Positions 17,035 to 27,200 of a stretch of DNA of 40,851 bases are shown piece after piece. Position 1 is the stretch's first letter, and the number at the start of each line of letters is the position of its first letter. A program made the translations under genes and the position numbers. The DNA comes from Reyranella massiliensis 521 (GTDB lineage: Bacteria; Pseudomonadota; Alphaproteobacteria; Reyranellales; Reyranellaceae), in the NCBI GenBank assembly GCA_945862125.1, contig CAMAYC010000037.1, positions 1 to 40,851 of the forward strand, given 5' to 3'. The notes under the pieces are model-generated. The model was not told the DNA's origin. It made no database searches and worked only from the letters and a program-made list of their open reading frames with translations.

Positions 17035-17078
17035 CCTAGGTCAAGGCGGACTCGAGCCGGTCATGCGAACCAAGGGGC

Positions 17079-17663
17079 ATGACCGCAAAGATCCTGATCC
17101 TCAACGGCCACCCCGACCCCGTCCGCAAGGGACTCTGCCACGCCTTGGCAGACGCCTACGGCTCGGGCGCCGCAGAGGGCGGCCACGAGGTGCGCCGTCT
17201 CGATATTGCGACACTTGCCTTTGGCTTCGTCCATTCGCAAGGCGAGTTCGAGCACGGCGATGTCCTGCCCGACATTGCGGCCGCCCAGGAAACGATCAAA
17301 TGGGCGACCCACGTGGTTGTGATCTTTCCGCTCTGGCTGGGCGACGTTCCGGCGGTTCTGAAGGCCTTCCTCGAGCACACGTTGCGGCCGGGCTTCGCCT
17401 ACAATTACCGACCGAGCGGCTTTCCCGAAATGCTCCTGACCGGTCGGTCGGCGCGCATCGTCGTGACCATGGGCATGCCCGCTCTCATCTATCGTTGGTA
17501 CTTCCGCGCCCACGGGCTGAAGAATCTCAAGCGAAACATATTGCGTTTCGTGGGCTTCTCGCCGGTGCGTGACACCGTGCTCGGCAGCGTCGGCACGCGC
17601 AGCAAGCCGCAGATCGTACGCTGGTTCGACGACATGAAGGCGCTCGGCCGCCGGGCAGCCTGA
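17079..17663 (+). CDS. NAD(P)H-dependent flavodoxin-fold oxidoreductase (KefF/MdaB-like)
   Basis: A 194-residue flavodoxin-fold protein. The FMN/FAD phosphate loop is LILNGHPDPVRKGLCHALAD at the N-terminus; the flavin contact segment is VVIFPLWLGDVPAVLKAFLE; and MGMPALIYRWYFRAHGLKNL is family-typical. Such enzymes reduce quinones or other electrophiles with two electrons. It stands 44 bp after the Bug gene on the same strand and converges on cbpM with one base between. No nearby potassium-efflux gene supports a KefF role. Confidence 0.88.
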   Translation: MTAKILILNGHPDPVRKGLCHALADAYGSGAAEGGHEVRRLDIATLAFGFVHSQGEFEHGDVLPDIAAAQETIKWATHVVVIFPLWLGDVPAVLKAFLEHTLRPGFAYNYRPSGFPEMLLTGRSARIVVTMGMPALIYRWYFRAHGLKNLKRNILRFVGFSPVRDTVLGSVGTRSKPQIVRWFDDMKALGRRAA

Positions 17664-17664
17664 T

Positions 17665-17994
17665 CTAGCGTTCGCCCAGCCTCGCGAGTGCGGCCGCAAT
17701 TGACTCTCGGGTCGCGGCCGGCTGCTCGGCGACTGCGCGACCGATCAAATCGAGTTGGCCCCGCAGCGTGTGCACCTGATCGAGAAGGCCGATCACGATA
17801 TCGACCGTCTCGTCGTCGAAACCGAGATCTCCCGTGAGCTCTGCCAGCAGGTGCGTGCGAGCCACGTCGATCCTTTCGAATGTCCAAGCATTCGCATCGC
17901 CGGCGGGTTTCAGCAGGCCGCGCGCCACCCAGCGTTCGACATGGACGGTGGTGAGGCCACCGTGCTGGCGCAGCAAGTCGTCGAGGCTCGTCAC
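17665..17994 (-). CDS. cbpM: CbpM-like MerR-family co-chaperone modulator
   Basis: A 109-residue helical protein with a MerR-like first half ([24 protein letters not shown]) and a heptad-like helix ([19 protein letters not shown]). In E. coli, CbpM binds the J-domain of CbpA and blocks its action. GTG 17994 overlaps the stop of the DnaJ/CbpA gene by four bases (GTGA), the gene order known for cbpA-cbpM. The longer open frame would start inside the cbpA coding region and is not used. It is short and weakly conserved, so it is named mostly by context. Confidence 0.8.
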   Translation of the reverse strand: MTSLDDLLRQHGGLTTVHVERWVARGLLKPAGDANAWTFERIDVARTHLLAELTGDLGFDDETVDIVIGLLDQVHTLRGQLDLIGRAVAEQPAATRESIAAALARLGER

Positions 17995-18926
17995 GTGAAC
18001 TGCTCCATGTCCTTGCGCGGGTCGTAGGCACGCCCCGCCTCCCACTTCTCGAGGAACTCCTTCAGCTTCTCGTCGGGCTGCTCGGGCAGCGTGACCTTCA
18101 GCTTCACATACTGGTCGCCGCGCTGGCCGGACTTGCGGTCCAGAAGGCCCCGGCCTTTCAGACGAAGCGATGTGCCGGTGTTGGAGCCGGCCGGAACATT
18201 CAGCATGACCGCGCCGCCCACGGTCGGCACGCGGACCTTTCCGCCCAGCGTCGCTTCGGTGACGGTGACGGGCAGTTCGACGTGAATGTCATTATCGCGC
18301 GGCTGGAAGAAGGCGTGCGGCTCGACATGAATTTCGACATAGGCATCGCCCGCCGGCCGGCCCTGCGTGCCGGGCATGCCCTGCCCCTTCAGCCGCAACG
18401 TCTGGCCGTCTGTCGTGCTTTCGGGAACGTCGATGTCGAGCGTCTTGCCGTCAGGGAGGGTAACGCGCTGCTTGCCGCCGCGCGCGGCCACCAGGAACGG
18501 CACGCGCAGGCTGTAGGTGACCGGCATGCCGCCCATGTCGAAGCCGCCCCCCGGACCGCCGCCGCCGAAGCCGCGCCGCTCGCCGAACATCTCGGAAAAG
18601 ATGCCGCCCATGTCGACGAAGGAATCATGGCCGCCCGCATGCGCGTACTTGGCGCCGCCGGGCCCGCCTGCCTGGTCGCGATAAAAGCCGCGCGGCGGCA
18701 TCTCCTGGCCTGTCGCGTCGATCTCGCCGGCGTCGAACCGGCGGCGCTTGTCGGCGTCGGAAAGAAGGTCGTTCGCCTGCGAAATCTCCTTGAACTTCGC
18801 TTCGGCCGACTTGTCGCCCGGATTGAGGTCGGGATGGTGTTTTTTGGCGAGCTTGCGGAATGCTTTTCGGATGTCGTCTTCGGAAGCAGTTCGCGCCACA
18901 CCGAGTACTGAATAGGGATCGCTCAT
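17991..18926 (-). CDS. cbpA: DnaJ C-terminal domain protein, CbpA-like
   Basis: A 311-residue type-II J-protein. The J-domain at residues 1-70 has the HPD motif in [15 protein letters not shown] Gly/Phe-rich linker follows ([19 protein letters not shown]). The two C-terminal substrate-binding barrels show [19 protein letters not shown] and [19 protein letters not shown]. No zinc-finger CxxCxGxG repeats are present, which separates it from DnaJ proper. It stimulates DnaK/Hsp70. ATG 18926 has no Shine-Dalgarno sequence, and a possible heat-shock-type promoter lies just upstream, so the mRNA may be leaderless or nearly so (inference). Confidence 0.9.
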   Translation of the reverse strand: MSDPYSVLGVARTASEDDIRKAFRKLAKKHHPDLNPGDKSAEAKFKEISQANDLLSDADKRRRFDAGEIDATGQEMPPRGFYRDQAGGPGGAKYAHAGGHDSFVDMGGIFSEMFGERRGFGGGGPGGGFDMGGMPVTYSLRVPFLVAARGGKQRVTLPDGKTLDIDVPESTTDGQTLRLKGQGMPGTQGRPAGDAYVEIHVEPHAFFQPRDNDIHVELPVTVTEATLGGKVRVPTVGGAVMLNVPAGSNTGTSLRLKGRGLLDRKSGQRGDQYVKLKVTLPEQPDEKLKEFLEKWEAGRAYDPRKDMEQFT

Positions 18927-19134
18927 ATTTATAGAAATGTGGTGTGAATTGCCTTCTTGCAAGGAGTCGTACGTACTCTCCTACTCTTGCCGCCCGCCCA
19001 ACATTGCCTGAACGTGGACGCGAATTGAGCTTCAGGGTTCTTTTACTCGGGGCCGATGAACACCACGTCCTGAGCATCACGGCTCACTTGCCGTCGGCGA
19101 AATCCCTGAGGTATTTATGAGCGATCCCAATAGG
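18909..19134. repeat. Inverted copy of the cbpA start region
   Basis: The first bases of cbpA (minus strand, ATGAGCGATCCCTATTC, 18926-18910) recur on the plus strand at 19117 as ATGAGCGATCCCAATAG. The first twelve bases are identical, and both copies are preceded by an AT-rich ATTT/AAAT stretch. The plus-strand copy opens a 21-codon frame (MSDPNRLTTRGLWRFW...) that ends at 19182. The rest of 18964-19309 holds no recognisable gene, only a possible promoter for the NRPS operon. Confidence 0.45.
18931..18963 (-). promoter_or_regulatory. Possible sigma-32-like promoter of cbpA
   Basis: On the minus strand CTTGCAA (18963-18957) is followed after 17 bases by CATTTCTAT (18939-18931), similar to alphaproteobacterial heat-shock promoters (CTTG, then 17-18 bases, then a CAT/TAT-rich -10). 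Transcription would begin almost at the ATG at 18926. Pattern match by eye only. Confidence 0.3.
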
Positions 19135-19206
19135 TTAACGACTCGTGGACTCTGGCGATTCTGGCACAGCACGTCAGGATAATCGCACATTGAGTGAAAT
19201 TAATAT

Positions 19207-19234
19207 TTGACCTGACGGCAGGCTTTGCTACGGT
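19207..19234 (+). promoter_or_regulatory. Possible promoter of the NRPS-PKS operon
   Basis: TTGACC at 19207-19212 and TACGGT at 19229-19234 are 16 bases apart, in an AT-rich patch following AATTAATA. The -10 is weak. If used, transcription would start near 19241, which makes the GTG there a poor start and favours ATG 19310 with a leader of about 70 bases. Pattern match only. Confidence 0.3.
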
Positions 19235-19309
19235 CAACGCGTGGGGCGTCGAGCTGGGGAGTTCGACGCAGGAACGACCGTGGTTGTTTCGAAGTGGGTG
19301 GATAAGACA

Positions 19310-21211
19310 ATGGTTGGCTTGCGACCCGGCGCAGCGGTGTCCGCAGCGCATCGTGGCGACGACGATATCGGACCAGATGCGATCGGCGAAACAGTAACGA
19401 GACGGTTTGCCGCCAGCGCGCGAGCTGCCGCTTCGTCCATCGCCTTGGTCCAAGGCAGCGACAGCCTTACCTACGCCGACCTCGACCGGCGCTCGAACCA
19501 GCTCGCGCGGTTCCTGCATCACCACGGCGTACGGGCAGGCAGCGTCGTCGCCTTGCATGCCGGACGATCGATCGCATCGCTGCTGGCCATCCTGGCCACC
19601 CTCAAGGCCGGCGCGGCCTACATGCCGTTGGACCCTACGGCGCCGATCGCCTACCACGATTGGATTCTGCGCGACTGCGGCGCCGACATGGTCCTGTCCG
19701 CGAACGATCGGATTGCCGAGTTCTCCGTGCCGACACTGAACCTCGAGGAGACGCTCGCGACCGCCGAGTCCCAGCCGGAGGACGTGTTGGAAATCGGCTG
19801 CGGACCTGCCGACATCGCCTGCATCATGTACACGTCGGGTTCGACCGGCAGACCGAAGGCCGTGCTGATCCCCCATCGAGCCGTGGTGCGACTGGTCATC
19901 GACCAGACCTATGCCCATTTCGGCCCCGACGAAGTCCTCCTCCACAACGCACCACTCGCCTTCGATGCCAGCACCTTCGAGATCTGGGGCACGCTGCTGC
20001 ACGGCGCGCGAGGCGTCCTCATCGAGGATGATCGCGCGTCGCTTCAATCGATCGCCGACACCATCCAGAAGCACCGGGTCACAACGGCCTGGTTCACGGC
20101 CGGCCTTTTTCATGCACTGGTCGACCATCAGCTCGACGCTTTCGGAGGCCTTCGCCAAATCCTCGCCGGCGGTGACGTGCTGTCTCCGACCCACGTCCTG
20201 CGCGCGCAGGCCGCGCACCCGGACTGCCAGCTGATCAATGGCTACGGGCCAACGGAAAATACGACGTTCACCTGCTGCTACCGGATTCCCCGCGAAGGCT
20301 GGGGTGGCGGTCCGGTGCCGATCGGCATGCCCATCCGCGGAACCTATGTCCGGCTTCTCGACGACGACATGAAGCCGGTGGCCGAAGGCGACGTCGGTAT
20401 GCTCTATGCCGGCGGTCTCGGTTTGGCGTCCGGCTATTTGGGTGATGCCCAACATTCGGCAACACAGTTCGTTGCCGATCCACTTCGTGTCGGCGCGACG
20501 CTCTATCAAACCGGCGACCTCGCGCGCCGCCGCCCCGACGGCAATCTGGATTTCATCGGCCGCCGCGACCGCCAGATCAAGATCGACGGCAAGCGCGTCG
20601 AACTCAGCGAGATCGAAGAGGCCATGAGGCGCTGCAACGGCGTCGCCGACGCCGTCGTGACGGCGGTCCGAAACGAAGCCGGTGCGACCCTGCTGAGCGC
20701 CTGTATCAAGCCGGCATCGAACGTTCATGATCGCGCGGCACTGGTATTGGAGGTGCGCGCAAGACTTTTACAGGCTTTGCCTCCCCATATGCGGCCTTCG
20801 CAGGTCGTCGTTCTCGATGAATTTCCACTGACGCAGAACGGCAAGATCGACCAGGAACGCCTTCCCGTGCGCCGGTTGAGCGAAACTCCGCCGGCGCATT
20901 CCGCAACAGGCAAAACCGCAGGGATCCTGAGTGGCATCTTCGCGCGCACGCTCGGCCTGCGCGACATCGGGCCGGACACCAACTTCTTCGACCTCGGCGC
21001 CACGTCGCTGAAGCTGGTCGAGGCCCATGCGTTGATCGCACTGATCTGGCCCAGCGTCGACGTCCTCACCCTCTTCCAGCATCCCAATGTCCGCGAGCTC
21101 TCCGAGGCGATCGAGGGACGGACCGCATCGGTCCAGAGCGCCGGCCAGCACCGCGCGCAACTACAGGCTGCCGCCCTGAAGCGGCTGCGAACGTCCCGGC
21201 CGGCGGAATGA
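19310..21211 (+). CDS. NRPS loading protein: adenylation-peptidyl carrier (A-PCP)
   Basis: About 633 residues. It activates an amino acid as aminoacyl-AMP and loads it on its own carrier; with no condensation domain in front it looks like the starter module. A-domain cores: CIMYTSGSTGRPKAVLIP (A3), FDASTFEIW (A4, Asp219), NGYGPTENTTF (A5), YQTGDLARRRPDGNLDFIGR (A7-A8), LTQNGKID (A10 Lys). The ten pocket residues read by eye are D-A-F-W-L-G-G-T-F-K, one step from the published Val code DAFWIGGTFK. The PCP has FFDLGATSLKLVE with the phosphopantetheine Ser566. After the PCP a basic helical tail (QLQAAALKRLRTSRPAE) may dock the next protein. The frame is also open from GTG 19241. It ends ATGA-overlapping with the megasynthase. 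Confidence 0.9.
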   Translation: MVGLRPGAAVSAAHRGDDDIGPDAIGETVTRRFAASARAAASSIALVQGSDSLTYADLDRRSNQLARFLHHHGVRAGSVVALHAGRSIASLLAILATLKAGAAYMPLDPTAPIAYHDWILRDCGADMVLSANDRIAEFSVPTLNLEETLATAESQPEDVLEIGCGPADIACIMYTSGSTGRPKAVLIPHRAVVRLVIDQTYAHFGPDEVLLHNAPLAFDASTFEIWGTLLHGARGVLIEDDRASLQSIADTIQKHRVTTAWFTAGLFHALVDHQLDAFGGLRQILAGGDVLSPTHVLRAQAAHPDCQLINGYGPTENTTFTCCYRIPREGWGGGPVPIGMPIRGTYVRLLDDDMKPVAEGDVGMLYAGGLGLASGYLGDAQHSATQFVADPLRVGATLYQTGDLARRRPDGNLDFIGRRDRQIKIDGKRVELSEIEEAMRRCNGVADAVVTAVRNEAGATLLSACIKPASNVHDRAALVLEVRARLLQALPPHMRPSQVVVLDEFPLTQNGKIDQERLPVRRLSETPPAHSATGKTAGILSGIFARTLGLRDIGPDTNFFDLGATSLKLVEAHALIALIWPSVDVLTLFQHPNVRELSEAIEGRTASVQSAGQHRAQLQAAALKRLRTSRPAE

Positions 21212-24200
21212 GTCTCCCGGAAAACGCCATCGCCATCATTGGCGTTTCCGGCAGGTTTCCCGGTGCCGACGACCTGGACCAGTTCTGGGCCAATATCCGC
21301 GCCGGCAAAACCTCGATCAGCCGCTTCTCGGACGCCGAGCTCGAGGACTCCTTCCCACCCGATATCCGCAACGCCGCCAACTTCGTGAGGGCGCGGCCGA
21401 TCCTGGCGAATGTCGACCAGTTCGATGCCGAGTTCTTCGGCATGCTGCCCCGCGAAGCGGCCCTGACCGACCCGCAGCACCGGCTACTGCTCGAGTGCGC
21501 CTGGTCCGCGCTCGAGGACGCCGGCTACGACCCCGCGCGGTTTCCCGGTGCGATCGGCGTCTTCGCCGGCTGCAGCATGAACACCTACCTGCTCAACAAC
21601 GTCCTGGGCGAACGGCTCGATGCAGACCGGTTCACCAGCGACTACCAGGTCGGCTCATATGATGCGCTGCTCGGCGCTCTGCCCGACACGCTGGCCACGC
21701 GCATCGCCTACAAGATGAACCTGCGCGGTCCGGCCATGACAGTGCAGAGCGCCTGTTCGACGTCGCTGCTTGCCGTTGCCGAGGCCTGCCAGAGCCTGCT
21801 GCTCTACCAGTCGGACATGGCGCTGGCCGGCGGCGCCTCCCTCACCTTCCCCCAGAAGCGCGGATATCAGCATCTGGACGGCGGCATGGTGTCGCCCGAT
21901 GGCGTGTGCCGCCCGTTCGATGACGATGCCGGCGGCACCGTCTTCGGCGACGGCGCGGCGATCGTGGTGCTGAAGCGCCTGGCCGACGCCGTTGAAGATC
22001 GGGATCACATCTACGCCGTCATTCGTGGCAGCGCGGTCAACAACGACGGCAGTGACAAGGTTGGCTTCACCGCGCCCAGCGTGCGAGGACAGGCGTCGGT
22101 CATCGCCTCGGCCCTCGCAGCGGCGGACGTGGACGCAGCTTCGATCGGCTATGTCGAATGCCATGGCACGGCGACGCCTCTCGGCGATCCCATCGAGTTC
22201 GCCGGGCTGGTGCGGGGCTTCGGATCGGGCCGCGTCGACCGGCCCTACTGTGCACTGGGTTCGGCCAAGGCCAACATCGGCCATCTGGACGTCGCCGCCG
22301 GCGCCACGGGACTGATCAAGGCGACGCTTGCGCTCAATCATCATGAGATCCCGCCGCTGGCGAACTTCCACAAGCCCAACCGGCACATCGACCTCGCGGG
22401 TACACCGTTCTACTTCCCGACGGACCCGATCGCCTGGCCGCAGGGACCTTCTCCGCGACGCGCCGGTGTCAGCTCCTTCGGCGTCGGCGGCACGAACGTG
22501 CATGTCGTGCTCGAGGAAGCGCCGCCTGCCACGCCTGCGCGCGACGCTACCCAGCGGCGCTATGTTCTGCCGCTCTCGGCCAGGAACGACGCGGCGCTCG
22601 CCGCCGCGGCCGTCAGCCTCGCGGAGCATCTCGCCCGCCATCCCGACATAGCGCTGGAAGATGTCGCCTATACGCTGCAGGTCGGCCGCCGCGCCTTCGA
22701 CCGCCGCGCCGCCATCGCCTGCTCGTCTCGCGAAGAGGCAGTGGAGGCGCTACGCAGCCTATCCACGCCAGCGCCCTGGCCGGTCGGACGGGCGCCGCTG
22801 ATCTTCATGTTCCCCGGACAGGGCGCGCAGTATCCGGGCATGGCCCGTGACCTCTATCGGGATTACGCATCTTTTCGGGCGTTGATGGACGAGGGCATCG
22901 CGATTGCGGATCCGATCGTCGGCGCCGGCCTGCGCGCGCAATTGCTCGACCCCGAGGCGACTGGCGGCGACGCAACTCTGCTCACGCAGCCTGCCCTGTT
23001 CATCTTCGAGTACGCGCTGGCGCGCCTCTGGATATCCTGGGGCCTGCGCCCTGACGCCATGGTGGGGCACAGCGTGGGCGAATTCGTCGCCGCCTGCCTG
23101 GCGGGGGTCTTCTCCTTCGAGGAAGGTTGCCGGCTTATCGCCACGCGCGCGCGGATCATGCAGACGATGGCGCCCGGCGCCATGCTGGCAGTGCGCCTCC
23201 CGGAAGCCGAGCTGCGTGCCGAGTTAGGCGATGCGCTCGACCTCGCCGCCGTCAACGCGCCGTCACTCTGCGTCGCGTCGGGCCCGCGCGAACAAATCGA
23301 CGCCTTGAACGACCGCCTCACCAAGCGCGGCGTCGCCTGTCGGCTTCTCGCTGTCTCGCATGCCTTCCATTCGCGCTCGCTCGACCCCGCGCTTGCGGAC
23401 ATCGAGCGCGCGGCGGCCTCCGTGCCGCTGGCGCCTCCCCAGATGACCTTTGCGTCGAGCGTCACGGGCGGTTGGGTCGAAGCGACGCAGGCAACCGATC
23501 CCAAGTACTGGGCGTGGCACGGTCGGGCCCCGGTTCGATTTGCCGACGCGCTGGCGACCGTGGCGCAGGAAGGCCAACCATTCCTGCTCGAAGTTGGGCC
23601 GGGCCATACGCTGTCGGCACTGTCGGCACAAATCGTCGACCGCCGCCGGATGCGCGGTGTTGTGGCGAGCCTCGCGGATGCCGACACGGACGGCCTGTCC
23701 GACGCTCTCGCTGCGCTGTGGCGTGCGGGCTTCACGCCCGATTGGACCGCCATCACGGGCACGCATGGCCGCCGAATCCCGCTGCCGACCTATTGCTTTC
23801 AGCGTTCGCGCCATTGGATCGAACGCACAGGCAAGCGAAGCATTGCCCAGCCACCGGCCGTCGCTGCGTCGACATTGCCCGGCACATCTGCCACTTCCGT
23901 ATCTGGCCTTCCAATATCCCGTATCGCCGCGCTGCGATCGCAGATCGTCGAGATCCTCACGGATCTGTCGGGCGTATCCGATATCGATCCGCAGGCGAGC
24001 TTTCTTGAACTCGGCTTCGATTCGCTCCTGCTCGGCCAGGTCGCCCGCGCCCTGGAGAAGAAGTTCCAGGTACGCATCTCGTTCCGGCAGTTGCTGAAGG
24101 AGCTGTCGTCGACGTCGCTGCTCGCCGCACATCTCGAGGCGACCCTGCCGCCCGAAGCGGTACTGCCTGCAGCGACGCTGATGCCCGGCGCCGATCCGCC

Positions 24201-27200
24201 TTCGGATGAGGCACTCTCGACGCTCGTCCAGACGGCGCCCGCACCGGAAGCGGCGGACGACGCCGATGCCCGCGTGCGCGTGTACCGTCCAACCGTGGGC
24301 AGGAGTTCAACCGCTCTGACCAACGCCCAGCGCGACTATGTCGAAAGCCTGGTCCGCCGACTGAATGAACACACGCCGCTTTCCAAGGCCATGACGCAGC
24401 GGGATCGCGCGGTGCACGCCGATCCACGAACCGCGGCAGGCTTCCGCCAGGATTGGAAGGAACTGGTCTATCCGGTCGTCGCCTCGCGGGCCAAGGGGGC
24501 GAAACTCTGGGATATAGACGGCAACGAGTATGTCGACCTGGTCAACGGCTTCGGCCAGACGATGTTCGGCCATTCGCCGGATTTCGTGACGGCAGCCGTC
24601 ATCGCTCAGATCCACGAAGGCTTCCCGATCGGGCCGCAGACGGTGCTGGCCGGCGAGGTGGCCGCGCTCGTGTCGGAGATGACAGGTAACGACCGGGTCA
24701 CCTTCTGCAACACGGGTTCCGAAGCGGTGATGGCGGCAATGCGCGTTGCGCGTGCCGTGACCGGCCGCAAGCGGGTCGTGGTCTTCTCGCACGACTATCA
24801 TGGCCAGTTCGACGAGGTGCTGGTGAAGGCCGGCGGTGGCGCCGCGCACCGCGCGCTACCCATCGCGCCCGGAATCCCGCCAGAAGCGGTCGCCAACATG
24901 ACGGTTCTGCCCTACGCCGATGCGCAAAGCCTGGCGTGGATTGAGGCGAACGGCCACGAAATCGCGGCCGTGCTCTTGGAGCCAGTGCAGAGTCGCCACC
25001 CTGCGCTGCGGCCACAGGCCTTCCTGCAAAAGCTGCGCGCACTCACGGAAGCGAGCGGCTCGGCCCTCGTGTTCGACGAGATCGTTACCGGCTTCCGAGT
25101 TCATCAAGGAGGCATGCAGGCGGTGTTCGGCGTCAAGGCCGACCTCGCGACCTACGGCAAGGTCGTGGGCGGAGGCATGCCCATCGGCGTTCTGGCCGGC
25201 ACGGCGCGCTTCATGGACGCCCTCGACGGCGGCATGTGGCGCTACGGTGACGACTCGGTTCCCGAGACCGCGCCGACCTTCTTCGCCGGCACGTTCGTGC
25301 GCCATCCGCTGGCGCTGGCCGCTGCCAAGTCGGTCCTGCTGCATCTGAAGGCCGAAGGCCCGACCCTGCAGGACCGGCTTGCCGCACGCACCGGGCGTCT
25401 GGTCGACACCTTGAATCGCGAACTGGCGCGACGCGGTCTGGCGACACGCGCCGAAGGCTATTCGAGCTGGTTCTACATCAATTTCTCTACAGAAGGCGCG
25501 CTGGCATCGCTCTTCTGGCCACAGATGCGCGCGCTTGGCATCCACGTCCAGGAAGGCTTTCCGTGCTTCCTCACGACGGCGCACTCCGATGCCGACATAG
25601 CGGCCATCGAGAGTGCCTTCGTCTCGGCACTCGATGCGCTGGAGGCCGGAGGAATTCTCGAAGCAGTACGTCCGACCGGGGTTCTCGCGTCAGCACCGCT
25701 CACCGAGCCGCAGCTGGAGATCCTGGTTGCCGCCCAGATGGGCGACGATGCATCATGCGCCTTCAACGAATCGATCAGCATCGCACTCGACGGCGAGATC
25801 GATCCCGCCGTCCTGACGGCCTCATTGAACGCCGTTGTCGCGCGCCACGACGCCCTGCGCGGCTATGTGGGCCGGGACGACGAGCGCATGCATTTCCGGC
25901 TGTCGCTCGACTTGAAGCTCGACCCTCAGGACTATTCGAGCGAACGCGACCCCGACGCGGCGCTCGCCGCACTCGTCGCCGCCGACGCGCGCGCACCGTT
26001 CGACTTGTGGGCAGGGCCCCTGGTTCGCGCCACGCTCGTTCGCCTGGCGCCGGACCGCCACGTGCTTCTGTTCACCGCCCACCACATCGTCTGTGACGGT
26101 TGGTCGATGAACATCATCCTGAACGACCTCGCCAAGCACTACCGGCTCGCGCGCGCCGGCCAGCCCACACTCCTACCTGCGGCCCCGAGCTTCTTGCAAT
26201 ATGCCCGCGCCGAGACGACGGCGAACGGCTCACAGTCGGGCGATCTCGCCTATTGGACCACTCTCTATGAAGATCTACCGGTGCTGATGGATCTCCCGAC
26301 GGACCGGCAACGCCCGGCGTCGCGGTCGTATGCCGGAGCCACCTACTCCACCCGGTTCGACACCGGGCTACACGCCGCCTTGAAGCAAACGGGCGCCGCA
26401 TACGGCGCCACCTTGTTCACGATGCTGTTCACGGCCCTCCAGACCGTTCTGGGCCGGCTCACGAATACGGCCGACATCGTGATGGCCGTGCCCGTTGCCG
26501 GCCAGGCCATCGACGATCTGCCGGAGCTGGTCGGGCACTGTGTCCAGATGCTGCCGTTGCGCGCGCCACTCGCATGGAACGCGTCGTTCGGCACGCATGT
26601 CCAAGTGGCGGCACAGCGGCTGCTCGACGGCTTCGACCACCCGCATTGCACCTATGGCACACTGGTACGCGCATTGACGCTGCCACGCGTCGCGAACCGG
26701 CTCCCGCTCACCGAGATACAGTTCAACCTCGAGCGTCTGCGCGACGACCTGGATTTCGGAGGCACCGTCGCCAAAGTCACGCCCAATGCCAAGGCGGCGG
26801 TCAACTTCGACATCTTCGTCAATGTCTCCGAATCCAAAGCTGGCCTGCGGATCGACTGTGACTACAACACCGACCTGTTCGATGAGCAGACCATCAGCCG
26901 CTGGATGATGCACTATCGTCGTATCCTCGAGGGCATCTGCGCGGCGCCCGAAACGCCTTTGTCGGCGCTGCCCGTCTTGTCCGCGGACCAGGAGCGTTTC
27001 GTCCTGGACGTGGTCAACGACAGCGCCGCCCCCTATCCGAGCGAAAGCAGCATCCAAGATCTGTTCAAGGCCCAAGCGGCAAAGACCCCCGACGCCATCG
27101 CCTGCATCGATGGTGGCGGCGCGATGTCGTACGCCGAACTCGACGCCCGATCGACACGTCTGGCGCAGGAGATATTGGGCGTGAGCATCAAGCGCCGCGG

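Noticed and set aside
19241..19309. GTG start 23 codons upstream for the A-PCP protein
   Set aside because: No Shine-Dalgarno sequence, and it coincides with the expected transcription start; kept only as an alternative.
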